Assembly: GCA_020310875.1 (NCBI GenBank)
Contig: CM035433.1
Coordinates: 107,313,758 to 107,377,757, forward strand
Source: Ceratopteris richardii
Taxonomy: Eukaryota > Streptophyta > Polypodiopsida > Polypodiales > Pteridaceae
DNA: 64,000 nt
Reading direction: 5' to 3'
Part shown: in pieces, positions 43,250 to 52,710 of the stretch
How positions within the stretch are numbered: the stretch's first letter is position 1
Layout: the number at the start of each line of letters is the position of its first letter
Notes under the pieces: generated by a model
The model's database searches: none
What the model was told of the DNA's origin: nothing
The model's input: only the letters and a program-made list of their open reading frames with translations
Position numbers and translations under genes: made by a program

Positions 43250-45028
43250 ATGGGAGAAAGCTTGCAGATTGATAAGCTAGATAGGGAGAACTATCCAGCT
43301 TGGTCCATGAGGATGGAGGCACACCTCATGAGCAAAGATTTGATGGCATTCATTACAGGAGAAGAAGAGAGGCCTGAGTTTGAAGATCCTAGTGTTCCAA
43401 CTAGGGAAGAACTAGCAGATTTGAAGAATTGGATGAGAAAGGATGCTCAAGCTAGGAGCATCATTTACATGGCTATAAATGATTATCTTCTACCTTACAT
43501 TAGAGGATTAGAAAGTGCAAGAGATGTGTGGAATGCTTTGGAAGAGCATTTCCAAAACACAACCAAGTCAAGGAAGTCCTCATTATGGGCAGAGTTTACA
43601 ACTTTCAAGAAAAAGACTTCACAATCAATTTCTGATTATGTGGCAAGAATGAAAGATATTGCAGATAGCTTGGGAGCAGTAGATGAAGACATTGAAGAGG
43701 ATAAGTTGGTAAGAAAAATACTTACAGGTCTGAGAGGAGATGAGAAGTGGAAGCCTTTCATATTGTCCATAGAATTTTCATTAGATCATTTTACTCCTGA
43801 TCTTAATCAATTGCTAGGACACATGCTAACTTTTGAGCAGGACATTAAGGGAGAGAATGATAGGAGTGCAAGTCAAGCTATGTACTCCAAGGACAAGAAA
43901 AAGAATGGCAAAGGGAAGCAGTCAATTGATGATGAAGGAACTTCAAGTCAAGCTAATTTCACAAAAGGAAAGATGAACTTCAGAGGTAAAGGAAGAGGAG
44001 GTAAGAACAAAGACAATACTAAAGCTTGTTGGATTTGTGGTAGAACAAATCACTTGGCAAATGATTGTTGGAGTAACAATCAAAATGGTGGAAGTAATAA
44101 CCAGAGCTTCAATCAAAGAAGTAGAGGAGGCAGAAATCAAAGAGGCAACTTCAGAGGAAGAGGTGGTAGGACATCATATGCTAGAGGAGGTGGAAGAAGT
44201 TTTCAATCTCAGTCCTACAATAACAATTATTATAATTATGCTTCAGATCAGAAGGATGACATGACTCTCATCTTCAATGCAACACATGAAGCAGTAGGAG
44301 AAGATCAAAGGGTGTTCTATATTGACTCAGGATGTAGCAATCATCTGAGTGGCAATATATCATTGATGACTGATATGGAAGCAAAGGTGAATGGACATAC
44401 AGTTCAAAGAGGAGATAACACCAAGCATAAAGTGGAAAGCATTGGATCAGTGAAGATAAAGAGTGGAAGCACACTCTTAAGCAAGGTACTTTATGTTCCT
44501 ACTATTCCTAAAAACTTGATAAGTGTAGGAGAAACTGTGGAGAAGGGATATGAAGTCAGATTCACAAATGATGGTGTTTATGTGCAAGATCCAAATCAAG
44601 GATATAGAAATATAATTGCAGGTAAAAAGGAAGGAAAGTTTTTTACTCTCAAGGTCAAAGTTAATGTGGGACATGCATTATTTAATTATGGAAGTCAAAA
44701 GATGTTTGAGTTAGACCTATGGCATAAAAGGCTAGGTCATTTCAATGAGAGAGCTATAAAAGAAATGTCAAAGAATGATGTGGTGCTTGGATTGCCAAAT
44801 GTTGAAGGTCAACACATGGTGTACAAGTGTGAAGCTTGTCAATTAGGTAAAGCACACAAAAGTTCATACAATAAATTAGGGTACAAGTATTCAAATATGC
44901 TTGAATTGGTTCATACAGATGTGTGGGCTCCTTCAAGGGACTATAGCATAAATGGATCTAGATATTATGTGTTGTTTGTTGATGATGAAACCAGATGGAT
45001 TACTTTATATGAAGGTCATTGGATGTAA
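43250..45028 (+). CDS. Copia I gag, protease and integrase N-terminus (592 codons)
   Basis: The first ATG (MGESLQIDKLDRENYPAWSM) matches the Copia A start and follows a 216-bp leader. The gag capsid (DVWNALEEHFQNTTKSRKS, SISDYVARMKDIADSLGAVD) is complete here, unlike in A. The basic region has a zinc knuckle CWICGRTNHLANDC (about residues 263-276). The protease active site is FYIDSGCSNHLSG at about 360. GAG-pre-integrase reads LWHKRLGHFNERA ... CEACQLGKAHK, and the first integrase Asp lies in HTDVWAPSRDY. The frame ends at a deletion junction after RWITLYE, so the second Asp and the Glu of integrase are absent. Gag and protease could still be made if the LTR is active. Confidence 0.94.
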   Translation: MGESLQIDKLDRENYPAWSMRMEAHLMSKDLMAFITGEEERPEFEDPSVPTREELADLKNWMRKDAQARSIIYMAINDYLLPYIRGLESARDVWNALEEHFQNTTKSRKSSLWAEFTTFKKKTSQSISDYVARMKDIADSLGAVDEDIEEDKLVRKILTGLRGDEKWKPFILSIEFSLDHFTPDLNQLLGHMLTFEQDIKGENDRSASQAMYSKDKKKNGKGKQSIDDEGTSSQANFTKGKMNFRGKGRGGKNKDNTKACWICGRTNHLANDCWSNNQNGGSNNQSFNQRSRGGRNQRGNFRGRGGRTSYARGGGRSFQSQSYNNNYYNYASDQKDDMTLIFNATHEAVGEDQRVFYIDSGCSNHLSGNISLMTDMEAKVNGHTVQRGDNTKHKVESIGSVKIKSGSTLLSKVLYVPTIPKNLISVGETVEKGYEVRFTNDGVYVQDPNQGYRNIIAGKKEGKFFTLKVKVNVGHALFNYGSQKMFELDLWHKRLGHFNERAIKEMSKNDVVLGLPNVEGQHMVYKCEACQLGKAHKSSYNKLGYKYSNMLELVHTDVWAPSRDYSINGSRYYVLFVDDETRWITLYEGHWM

Positions 45029-46429
45029 GTGGGTGTATTAAGGTTTGCAGATGGAAAAGTGTCTAGATACAAGGCTAGACTTGTGGTTAAAGGTTATGCC
45101 CAAACTTATGGGGTAGATTATGATGAAACCTTTAGTCCAGTTGCTAAGATGTCTACAATTAGATCTCTAATTGCTATTGCTGCTTGTAAAGGATGGAAGT
45201 TATCACAATTAGATGTGAAGAATGCATTTTTAAATGGATACATTGCAGATGAAGTGTACATGGAACAACCAGAGGGTTTCATGGATATAATTGGATCAGA
45301 TTATGTGTGTAAGCTCAAGAGAGCATTGTATGGTTTGAAGCAAGCTCTAAGAGTATGGAATTACAGGCTTGTTAAGTTCTTGAATGAATGTGGATATCAA
45401 GCATCAAAGGCAGATAGTATCTTGCTAGTGAAGGCAAGTGAAAATGGATGTATATACATGTGTATTTATGTTGATGATATTATTGTCACAGGAACAGATG
45501 CTCAAGGAATCAAGGAGCTTAAGAAACAAATAGAGAAGGAGTTTAAGATAAGTGATTTGGGAAACTTATCTTATTTCTTAGGAATGCAGATTGTGTATAC
45601 TCAATATGGAGTATATGTTACACAAGAGAGATATTTGAAGAATCTTCTGGTCAAGTTCAACATGGAAGAGTGTAAGTCTTCAACCACACCATTGGAGGTA
45701 AATCATAAATTGAGCAGATATGGAGGTGAAGAATTTAATGACATGAAGAAATATCAGAGTTTGGTAGGTAGTCTAATCTATGCTACCTTGACAAGGCCAG
45801 ACCTATCATATGCAGTAGGTGGTTTATCACAATTTATGCATTGTCCAAAGAAGACTCATTGGATTGCAGCTCAAAGGGTACTCAAATATATCAAGGGAAC
45901 TTTGAGTGAAGGTTTGTATTATGGATTTACTTCTGATACAAGAATCAAAGTGTTTAGTGATGCAGATTGGGTAGGTGATTCAGATGATAGAAGGTCTACT
46001 CATGGATATCTCTATTATATTGGAGATAAATTAGTTTCCTGGTGTTCAAAGAGGCAACATACAGTTGCTTTGTCATCCACAGAAGCTGAGTATAAAGGAA
46101 TGGTAGAGGCTGCAAAAGAAGTGATATGGTTAAAGATCTTGTTGAAGAGCTTTGGAACTGATCAGAGTACTCCAATTATTTTTGGAGACAATATAAGTTC
46201 ATTATATTTTGCAGCTAACCCTATTTTTCATGCCAAGACTAAGCACACAGAGATTCAGTATCATTTCTTGAGGGAAAACGTACTTGATAAAGAGATTGAA
46301 GTATTGTATACTCCAACAAAAGAACAAGTTGCAGATATGTTGACAAAAAGCTTAGATGGACCTAAGCTATATAAGTTCAAAGAGATGGCAGAAGTAAAGA
46401 AGAATGAAATAATCACAATTAGTGATTGA
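45029..46429 (+). CDS. Copia I RT and RNase H (466 codons)
   Basis: Starts just past the deletion junction and a TAA, in the RT N-terminal block RFADGKVSRYKARLVVKGYA. Intact RT blocks follow: QLDVKNAFLNGYIADEVYM, CKLKRALYGLKQA and CIYVDDIIVTGTD near residue 151. RNase H has SDADWVGDSDDRRSTHGY, STEAEYKGMVEAAKEVIWL and FGDNISSLY (Asp, Glu, Asp), then HAKTKHTEIQYHFLRE. The TGA stop overlaps the polypurine tract. No internal stop or frameshift is present. The annotated ATG is not a natural start, because in the parent element this is the end of one polyprotein. Confidence 0.94.
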   Translation: MGVLRFADGKVSRYKARLVVKGYAQTYGVDYDETFSPVAKMSTIRSLIAIAACKGWKLSQLDVKNAFLNGYIADEVYMEQPEGFMDIIGSDYVCKLKRALYGLKQALRVWNYRLVKFLNECGYQASKADSILLVKASENGCIYMCIYVDDIIVTGTDAQGIKELKKQIEKEFKISDLGNLSYFLGMQIVYTQYGVYVTQERYLKNLLVKFNMEECKSSTTPLEVNHKLSRYGGEEFNDMKKYQSLVGSLIYATLTRPDLSYAVGGLSQFMHCPKKTHWIAAQRVLKYIKGTLSEGLYYGFTSDTRIKVFSDADWVGDSDDRRSTHGYLYYIGDKLVSWCSKRQHTVALSSTEAEYKGMVEAAKEVIWLKILLKSFGTDQSTPIIFGDNISSLYFAANPIFHAKTKHTEIQYHFLRENVLDKEIEVLYTPTKEQVADMLTKSLDGPKLYKFKEMAEVKKNEIITISD

Positions 46430-46843
46430 GGGGGAGCCGTTGGAACAAAGCAATCACAAATTGATGATTATAAAGATCTTGAAGTAAGTCAATGGTCAGA
46501 ATGAAGTCAAAGAAAGTATTTGAGGAAGTGAAGATATTTCATAATGGTAGCTTGTATACATATGTACACTACATGTGGAAATTCTTGTACTATGAGTATA
46601 GATGATCCTTAGGATGGTAAGGAGTAATGTAATAGACACAGAATAAGTCTAGAATCATATGTATATAAGTCAATGATGTAAAGAAATAAATGAGAGAGTC
46701 ATTAGAAGCCAAGTGTCAATAAGGTAGATGTGTAGAGAGTCATCTTCAGAAAGTAGCGACGAGTATTTCTCTGATTTCTCTCAGCCTGTTCATGTGGATC
46801 AGGAAATCTTTTGTACACATCTAATCTAGAAGGTAATGAAGTT
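46426..46843 (+). repeat. Polypurine tract and truncated 3' LTR of Copia I
   Basis: TTGAGGGGGAGC (46426-46437) precedes CGTTGGAACAAAGC at 46438. The first LTR base is C instead of T, so the terminal TG is mutated. Homology to the 5' LTR ends at 46843, 406 bp in, where unrelated Copia sequence starts. Confidence 0.9.
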
Positions 46844-47800
46844 TGCACTTTATATTCGTACTTGTTGCCATTTATCCTCATCCCCTCTTTTCTTGGAACT
46901 AGACTTCAAGTGTTGTTTTCTTCAAGAGCTTTTTAATCTTCTTACACAACTTCTTAAAACTAATTTGTATCCTCTACCTCTTCATAGGTGGAAGGAAGTT
47001 TCATGGTCTTTCATAACCCTAGACATGAAAGCATAATGCCTAGAAATATAAGTATCATAGAAAAGCCTTGAGATTGGATTTTTTACCCTTTTAGACATTA
47101 TTTCTTCTCACCTTCGTGGGATAAAACTTTTTTTCCTTGGTGCTTTGATCTCAGCCTTTTATGTTGCTCCCCCTTCTAACATAAGTTCTTCAAAGTTTTC
47201 AACATTATGTCCATCTTGATCAAGCTCCACCAATCTTTCCTTTCCTCTATTCACTGATTGATAGGTTGAATCCATGCTTGAGCTTCTTTGTATCCTTGGA
47301 ACACTAATTTGCAAGCTTTCTTGAAACCTCACTGAATATCTGCTCTTTGGCTCTTCAATATCTTCATCCTGATCAAATGGGACTTTGGAAGCATACCATG
47401 GTTTGAGCTCATCAAACACTATCCCTAGGTACCTTTAAATCCTTTGTATTAGGATTATCGAGCCTTTAACTTTTTTCTCCATAGCATAACCAATTCTCAA
47501 TTTGTGGCTTGAACATTTGAAACACATCAGGCACATCTAGTTTTATTATTTATATAATACAACCATAATTTTTTGAGTAGTCATAAAATATCTATTGCCT
47601 ATAAGTGAGGGATCTTTGCTTGGTCCCCACATATTTGTGTGCACAAAGCTTGTTTCATAGGTTCAAAGGTTTCTTTTTGTCCTTGCTTCCATGCAAATGG
47701 GATTTGACCTTGAAGAAGATTCATCATAGGTGTTGTTATCAAGCAATATGAAGATGTATATTTCATATGAAACTTGAAAGTCATAGAAATGATTGAAGTT
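46844..47800 (-). pseudogene. Copia N remnant: integrase pieces and integrase-RT linker (minus strand)
   Basis: In the sense direction, the fragment at 47784-47599 includes FEPMKQAL and a frame-shifted VHTNICGD-like integrase start. After a gap comes the integrase end and linker (47419-47159: VFDELKPWYASKVPFDQDED, in part), where VFDE is the typical end of the Copia integrase region. Next is a PISRLFYDTYISRHYAFMSR block like the RT-linker segment of Copia elements. Stops and frame changes are frequent, and RT itself is absent. It is older than A, H or I. Confidence 0.65.
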
Positions 47801-48480
47801 TTTCCTCATCCTAAGGACTTGGCCATTCAAAAATAATTGAAATGTTCTTGGGATTCATCTTCATCCCATTTTCCGAAACTACATGTCCTAGATATTCTAT
47901 CTCTAGTATAAATAATTGGGTTTTATCTAGGTTTACAAGTAGATTTCTTTAATTTCATATAATATTGATCTAAGATGATTTTTTATGTTCATTTAAGTAT
48001 TTAGTATATATTAATGATGATCTACAAAATCCACATAAATAAAAAAAAGGGATGCAAATTTTTATTCATGAACATCATGACAATAGTAGGTTTGTTTCTA
48101 AAAGTGAACGACATGACCAAATGTTCATAATGTTGAGATCGAATGCAAAACTTTTGCCTCATGTACATCTTGATCCCTTACTCTAATCTAGTGGTATCCA
48201 ATTTTAGAATCTATTTTCCAGATTGACAATTCTCAACCTACAACATTTAAGAGTTGATAAATATGGGGCATGTAGTAACAATATTTGATTATAACCTTAC
48301 TCAGTCCAGGTTAATCAATGCATATCCTATAAGATTCATCATTCTTGTTTACTAATAACATGGACACCACAAAAAGGTGAATAGTTGGATCTTATGAGCC
48401 CTTTTTGCATGTGTGCATCCATAACCTTGCTGACTTTATTCTCTTCTTGAAGGCTCATGCAAAAGGGTAGTTGAGCATGA
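47801..48480 (-). pseudogene. Gypsy RT remnant (minus strand), very decayed
   Basis: The sense translation with stops still shows the Gypsy RT order: a CIDWPGLSKVIIKYCYYMPHI block (cf. [21 protein letters not shown]; each shown as a signature), KIDSKIGYHQIRV-like, a badly decayed active-site region, then LEIEYLGHVVSENGMKMNPK, which matches the conserved LGHVVSEEGI motif, and EWPSP. It is the only Gypsy RT sequence in the window, it is not part of F, and it cannot be functional. Confidence 0.7.
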
Positions 48481-49269
48481 TGGAGAATATCAACTTGAAA
48501 CAACAACACGACTACAAAAGGACCCTCTCTAGGACCTTAAAAATTTCTACAACAATGATTCAAAATCTCAATTTCTCTCAAATAAGCCACAAAATATTAA
48601 AGTCATTTTTCAATTGAGACTAGATATTCTGCACAGTATGAAAAGGTTTCAATTGATCCAATTGGTTTCTACAAGGTCCACTAGCCTTTATCACAAGATA
48701 GAGTATCAATTATCCACAAAGGCTATGTAGGTATATTTGTATAGAAAACATGATCAACATACATGCATGTGTTGCAAAGAATGAGCATCAGAGCTATGGT
48801 AATCTATAGAAACAATATAAGGAATTAAGCAAGCATAAACTAATTATAAACTAATCCTCCAATTGATAAAAATTAAATGAGCCAAACACGCTAACAATCC
48901 AAGCCTTCTATAGAAAGATATGTGTGTATAAATTGTATAAATCTTTCTGCTTGTATGTAGAGATAAAAAGATATATAGCTTAGCCTATGAGGAGAAAACT
49001 TATACAAATGAGACTTTAAAGAAAAGCTTAATCCACTAGAAGAACCAGTGACTCATTTGAATTTGATACACATAAAAATATCAATCCTATATAGTAGATT
49101 CCACCTTAAAAGAATTCCTACATTTTCGCATGTCAAAGTTATTTGAGTCATCAATTAGTTAGGATTCATATCACAATGCAACTTGTATAGTAAAGTGCGT
49201 GATGATAAGGAAACATTTATTGAGGTCCATTCATATACTCGATGTTGTAGATATATTTGATTTTTAACA
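48481..49269. other. No gene; possible 3' LTR of the RNase H fragment to the right
   Basis: The sense strand of the fragment at 49270-49619 reads GAGGGGAG then TGTTAAAAATCAAATATATC at 49269, which looks like a polypurine tract and LTR start. No second copy of this LTR is visible, so its length is unknown. The rest is AT-rich with no recognisable coding sequence. Confidence 0.4.
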
Positions 49270-49619
49270 CTCCCCTCAGGCTCAAGTGACCTATTATGCA
49301 TTGATCTCCTTCATGTCCATGACTTATTTGAACTTATCCAACCTTCATGTCCATGACTTATTTGAACTTGTTCATAATTTTAGCCACTTTCTGTTTAGTG
49401 TTCAGGTACTTTATGTACACTTGTTTGGCTAAGATGGTCTCTTTGATGAAGTGATAGCAGACTGCTATGTTCTTGGTCCTCACATGAAAAATTGGGTTGC
49501 TTTCTAGGTAGATGTTAGGGATGTTATATCCAAACAACGTAATCTAATCAAAGTACACATCGAAGGCTCCAAAAGACTTCTTAAGCCACATGATATCGCA
49601 TGCACCAAGGGCTAATGCC
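49270..49619 (-). pseudogene. Copia RNase H 3' end remnant (minus strand)
   Basis: The sense frame reads ALGACDIMWLKKSFGAFDVYF, then NIPNIYLESNPIFHVRTKNI and CYHFIKETILAKQV. These are the Copia RNase H C-terminal blocks (EAVWLKKLL, NPVFHARTKHI, YHFIRE). A 34-bp tandem duplication (49308-49375) and stops follow before the polypurine tract at about 49270-49280. On the right it meets Gypsy F ORF3 sequence at 49620, and it marks the broken left end of F. Confidence 0.75.
49308..49375. repeat. 34-bp tandem duplication
   Basis: CCTTCATGTCCATGACTTAT and the bases after it are repeated with a 34-bp period, starting at 49308 and 49342. It lies in the 3' end of the Copia RNase H remnant. Confidence 0.9.
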
Positions 49620-50650
49620 TTAGGGTTGTGGTGAGGGTGATTCTGGCACCTGAAGGCAGGGGATGGTTCCTTTCATTCGCTTTCCTGCTCTTCCTTTGCT
49701 AGGCTTCCTAGCTTTCTTCATTGTTCCTTTAAATGCTTTCAGCTCCTCGCTTGTCAATGCACGTTCGATAGCTAAATCATAGGCCAAACACATATATACA
49801 ATGCGCGTGAGGGCGCAACATCCATTGATGACCTTCTTTCTTTCCCATCTGTGTTGTGCTAAATACATATGATCAATGATCCAGCTAGCTAGATCAACTG
49901 TCTGAGGTCCAATACATGATAAATACAAACCAAACCATATTCATTTGTGAGGCATTGTGAATCTGTCCTGAGCGAGGAAAGCAAAATGTTGCATACATAT
50001 CCGCAGTGGTTTTGAAAGCTCAGGTGTGATTGCCGAAATCTCTTCCCGCTTTGTAACATCCCCACGTTTCATAGGGTCACGAACTAACCTCTCTCGCTCT
50101 GTGGGCGTGTGGGTTCCATGAATCTTGATAGCAGCTCGAATCAAATCTTTAGAAAGATAAAATCTTTTATATGGTGGATCGTTCACTAAAGATGGCAAAA
50201 TAAAAGTTCCGAGCAGATCCTTGTGCTTCGAAGCTATCAAAGTGGTGATTAAGTAATAGCATCTGTAGAAGTGAGGTTTAGGCAAAGGGTCACTGAAATA
50301 CTCTGTGAAGCCGGCTCTTGCCCAAACATGTGTTAAATCTTGTGTGTTCTGTAGTCCTTCGAACTCTCTTGAGAAAAACTGATATTTGCCCCAGGTACGG
50401 TCATCAAAAGTCAAACTAGCCTCAAATATAAACTCAACATCCGCCAATGGTCCTGCTAGCCCTTGAAACCAGTGAGAATTACGATGAATCTTCTCAGTAT
50501 ACCCTCTAGGAGGATCGTCAATAGGCATGGGTCCTGGGAAACCTTGAAATTCTGGCGGTGGAGCCGTCGGATGGGACTCAGCAAGTAAATCACTAATAGT
50601 AGCCCTGGGTATACTGGTTCCACCTCAGATGGTCCTTCTTCAGTTTGCAT
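49620..50650 (-). pseudogene. Gypsy F ORF3-like region, N-terminal part (broken)
   Basis: Open reading after a ~230-bp gap downstream of the 602-codon frame. The main frame is 50528-49941 (195 codons: RNSHWFQGLAGPLADVEFIF, SLTFDDRTWGKYQFFSREFE, LPKPHFYRCYYLITTLIASK). It ends at a TGA and resumes in the same register as 49928-49620 (SCIGPQTVDLASWIIDHMYL, KKARKPSKGRAGKRMKG, ending PESPSPQP). The aromatic-rich first half and basic second half suggest a folded nucleic-acid-binding protein, but I recognise no family. Gypsy E1 continues this frame after ESPSPQP (18828 leftward), which shows that the family's ORF3 is much longer than what survives here. Confidence 0.6.
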
Positions 50651-50880
50651 ATGATTGACGTGCTAATGGAAAAGATCTGCTACAAAAGATTAGCACATTA
50701 GTATGGAAATTAATTATGATCCCATAAAAGTGAGACTGCAATCCTTTTCCATAACCGATGTGTAACCCGTGTAGCCAAGTGCTGTGAAGTGATTGATGCA
50801 ATGATTTTTGCAGAGCTAATGCAGGTCTCTAGACACCTACATGCTTTCAGATGATACATACATTTCTTGATGAGGTGTTA
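50651..50880. other. Gap between the 602-codon frame and ORF3 of Gypsy F
   Basis: About 230 bp of AT-rich sequence without an open frame on the element strand. It could hold a splice site or a second promoter for ORF3, but I see no clear signal. Confidence 0.35.
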
Positions 50881-52689
50881 TTACAGATGATGTTGGGTTA
50901 TAGTGTGTGGATTTATACAAGGTTCAGTCGTGAATGAGTTATTACATGGTTGTAGATTAGTCGGGGTGGGAGTTATATTAGACAATGGATTAGGAGAAGA
51001 CTTCTGGATACGTTTCGGTATCCACTTCCTAAGAGTTTGTGATCGGGTGATAGGTCTCTGCGGAGGGACAAAAGATGATATCGGATTTGGTGGTATGTAG
51101 GGTTGAAAAGATTTTCGAGGGTTGTATATTACATGGCTTGAGGGTTGAGCTATAATACACTGTTTAGGTACCCATATCTGCATGGGTGTGGGTCGATTTG
51201 TTAGGTACTTTTTGGCAATCCAAATTTGCCGAATGTTCGAACTTGTAGAAGAAGGTCGAGGGGATGTTGAATACTGATTCTGCTTCTGCCTTGACTTCTT
51301 CTTATCAATGTCTGCGTTGTTGAAATCAGTCGGTGCTTTCTGTCCTTTTGGCACCCATATTTGTCTTGTGCCACTTGCTTTGTGATGCTGACACTGCTTT
51401 CCTCTTTGTGTCGTCTGATGTTGTCGTCGGTCTGGGTTCCTTCGTCGTGGTTGACTCCTTTGTGGTTGAGATTGAGAGGTCGGATGGACACTCTGCTTTG
51501 GAAAAGAAGGGAGGTCCAACACTTGCGAAACTTGCCCATTAGGAAGTGAGGCATTCTGTACCACATATCTAGGCCAGTCCGCAGTAAGTGTGGAAGGATG
51601 GGCACCGCAGGGTGTTTTGCCCATGTGGACACTAATGAAGTCCACTTGTCCGCTGATTGTGCCCATTTGACCAAGCGGTTGGGTGGTTGCTCCTTCTAAT
51701 TTGCAGGAAGCCCAAGGGAAAATCTCCTGACGTCCTTTTGATTGACAATTGTCCATAGCCAAGCCCGCATGGGTTGGTGTAGACGTAGCGTGACTGATCT
51801 GACCAAAGATCTTCCAGTCTTCCATCGCATGCATTTCATAGGGTCTAGGGTTACATACCTCAGTCGGAATGCCGTTAGGGAAGTCAAGCGGTATCCCTCG
51901 CTTCTGATCTAAGGTTCCAATCTGCAAGGAGCCTTGTCTAAGATTTAGGTCCACTGAGTGATCGTATAGCCAATCTTGGCAAAGGATTAGGGGTTCTATC
52001 AGGTCCTCGTCATGGCACACTAGTAACTTTACTGTCATAGTCACTTCGTTAATGAGGATAGGAAGGTCCACCTCACCCATGCAAGGGGTTTCCATGCCTC
52101 CTAGCCCTATGAGGTATGCCTCAATTGGCCGCATTTCTATTCTTGAATCCTTATAGTGGGACCATCTAATTGCACTAGTCGCAACACCTGAATCAATTAA
52201 AGCCCTGAGCTCTTGGCAAGGGTTGCCGTGCTCTAGCCTGACTGTAATGAATGGTCTCCTGTCCACTATGCTAGGATGAGTGGTTGACTTTACTTGACAC
52301 ATGGCCATGGGATATCTGGGTGATGTTTCCAGATGGTTATAATGTTCTCTCCCTAGTCCTTGTCTTCTTAGCTTCATGCGCTTAATGCGTTCTATGGCTT
52401 CTGCCTGAGCTTTTGCGTGTATTCTATTTTCTTCCTCCTTACGCTTTTTTGCCAATGTGAGTCGTCTAAGCATATCCTCAGTAAGAGGTTCTTGGTATAA
52501 CTTGACTCTACAACCACTAATGTAATGAGGCATTATGTCTCCTTCTAAGGTGGCTAATTGTACCGCTCCACTTGTCGAGAGTCTGTTAATGATCATAGGT
52601 CCATAACCTCGCTTTTCTAACTTTCGTGCATGTTGCTTCAGCGTATATACTAGAACTAAATCTCCTTCTTTCAAGCCTTTATCTTTCAC
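50881..52689 (-). CDS. Gypsy F post-integrase frame: GPY/F-like module, second DSG protease-like domain, IWVPK repeats (602 codons)
   Basis: Residues 8-66 resemble the C-terminal integrase module of Gypsy elements (EGDLVLVYTLKQHARKLEKR, YGPMIINRL, GAVQLATLEGD, RVKLYQ). A basic coiled segment follows (about 78-115). Residues about 145-260 look like a retropepsin fold: PFITVRLEHG, active-site-like ALIDSGVATSAIRWS (DSG at 166-168), IEAYLIGLGG, and LILCQDWL (234-241) where retropepsins have an ILG-x-D/P motif. The last third is low complexity, rich in Pro, Gln, Ser and Arg, with four tryptophan motifs: RQIWVPK (442), RQIWIAK (487), MQIWVPK (503) and RKWIPK (554). There are no stops over 1.8 kb, in contrast to the broken integrase upstream. 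It is probably fused to integrase in an intact copy: the register continues upstream through one stop at 52711. Function is unknown; a second protease or a capsid-interacting domain is conceivable. Confidence 0.75.
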   Translation of the reverse strand: MKDKGLKEGDLVLVYTLKQHARKLEKRGYGPMIINRLSTSGAVQLATLEGDIMPHYISGCRVKLYQEPLTEDMLRRLTLAKKRKEEENRIHAKAQAEAIERIKRMKLRRQGLGREHYNHLETSPRYPMAMCQVKSTTHPSIVDRRPFITVRLEHGNPCQELRALIDSGVATSAIRWSHYKDSRIEMRPIEAYLIGLGGMETPCMGEVDLPILINEVTMTVKLLVCHDEDLIEPLILCQDWLYDHSVDLNLRQGSLQIGTLDQKRGIPLDFPNGIPTEVCNPRPYEMHAMEDWKIFGQISHATSTPTHAGLAMDNCQSKGRQEIFPWASCKLEGATTQPLGQMGTISGQVDFISVHMGKTPCGAHPSTLTADWPRYVVQNASLPNGQVSQVLDLPSFPKQSVHPTSQSQPQRSQPRRRNPDRRQHQTTQRGKQCQHHKASGTRQIWVPKGQKAPTDFNNADIDKKKSRQKQNQYSTSPRPSSTSSNIRQIWIAKKYLTNRPTPMQIWVPKQCIIAQPSSHVIYNPRKSFQPYIPPNPISSFVPPQRPITRSQTLRKWIPKRIQKSSPNPLSNITPTPTNLQPCNNSFTTEPCINPHTITQHHL

Positions 52690-52710
52690 ATGTGCATCAA
52701 AATATGCTTT

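Larger units (their letters stand above)
42010..46843 (+). mobile_element. Copia I (plus strand, A family), internally deleted and 3' LTR truncated
   Basis: 5' LTR 42010-43020, Met-tRNA primer site 43022-43034, gag/protease frame, a deletion of about 1 kb covering most of integrase and the RT start, RT/RNase H frame, polypurine tract 46426-46437 and 406 bp of 3' LTR. The two long frames are otherwise free of stops. The LTR copies differ by roughly a dozen substitutions and small indels over 406 bp by eye. The element begins in or beside the Gypsy G ORF3 at 42009. Confidence 0.94.
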
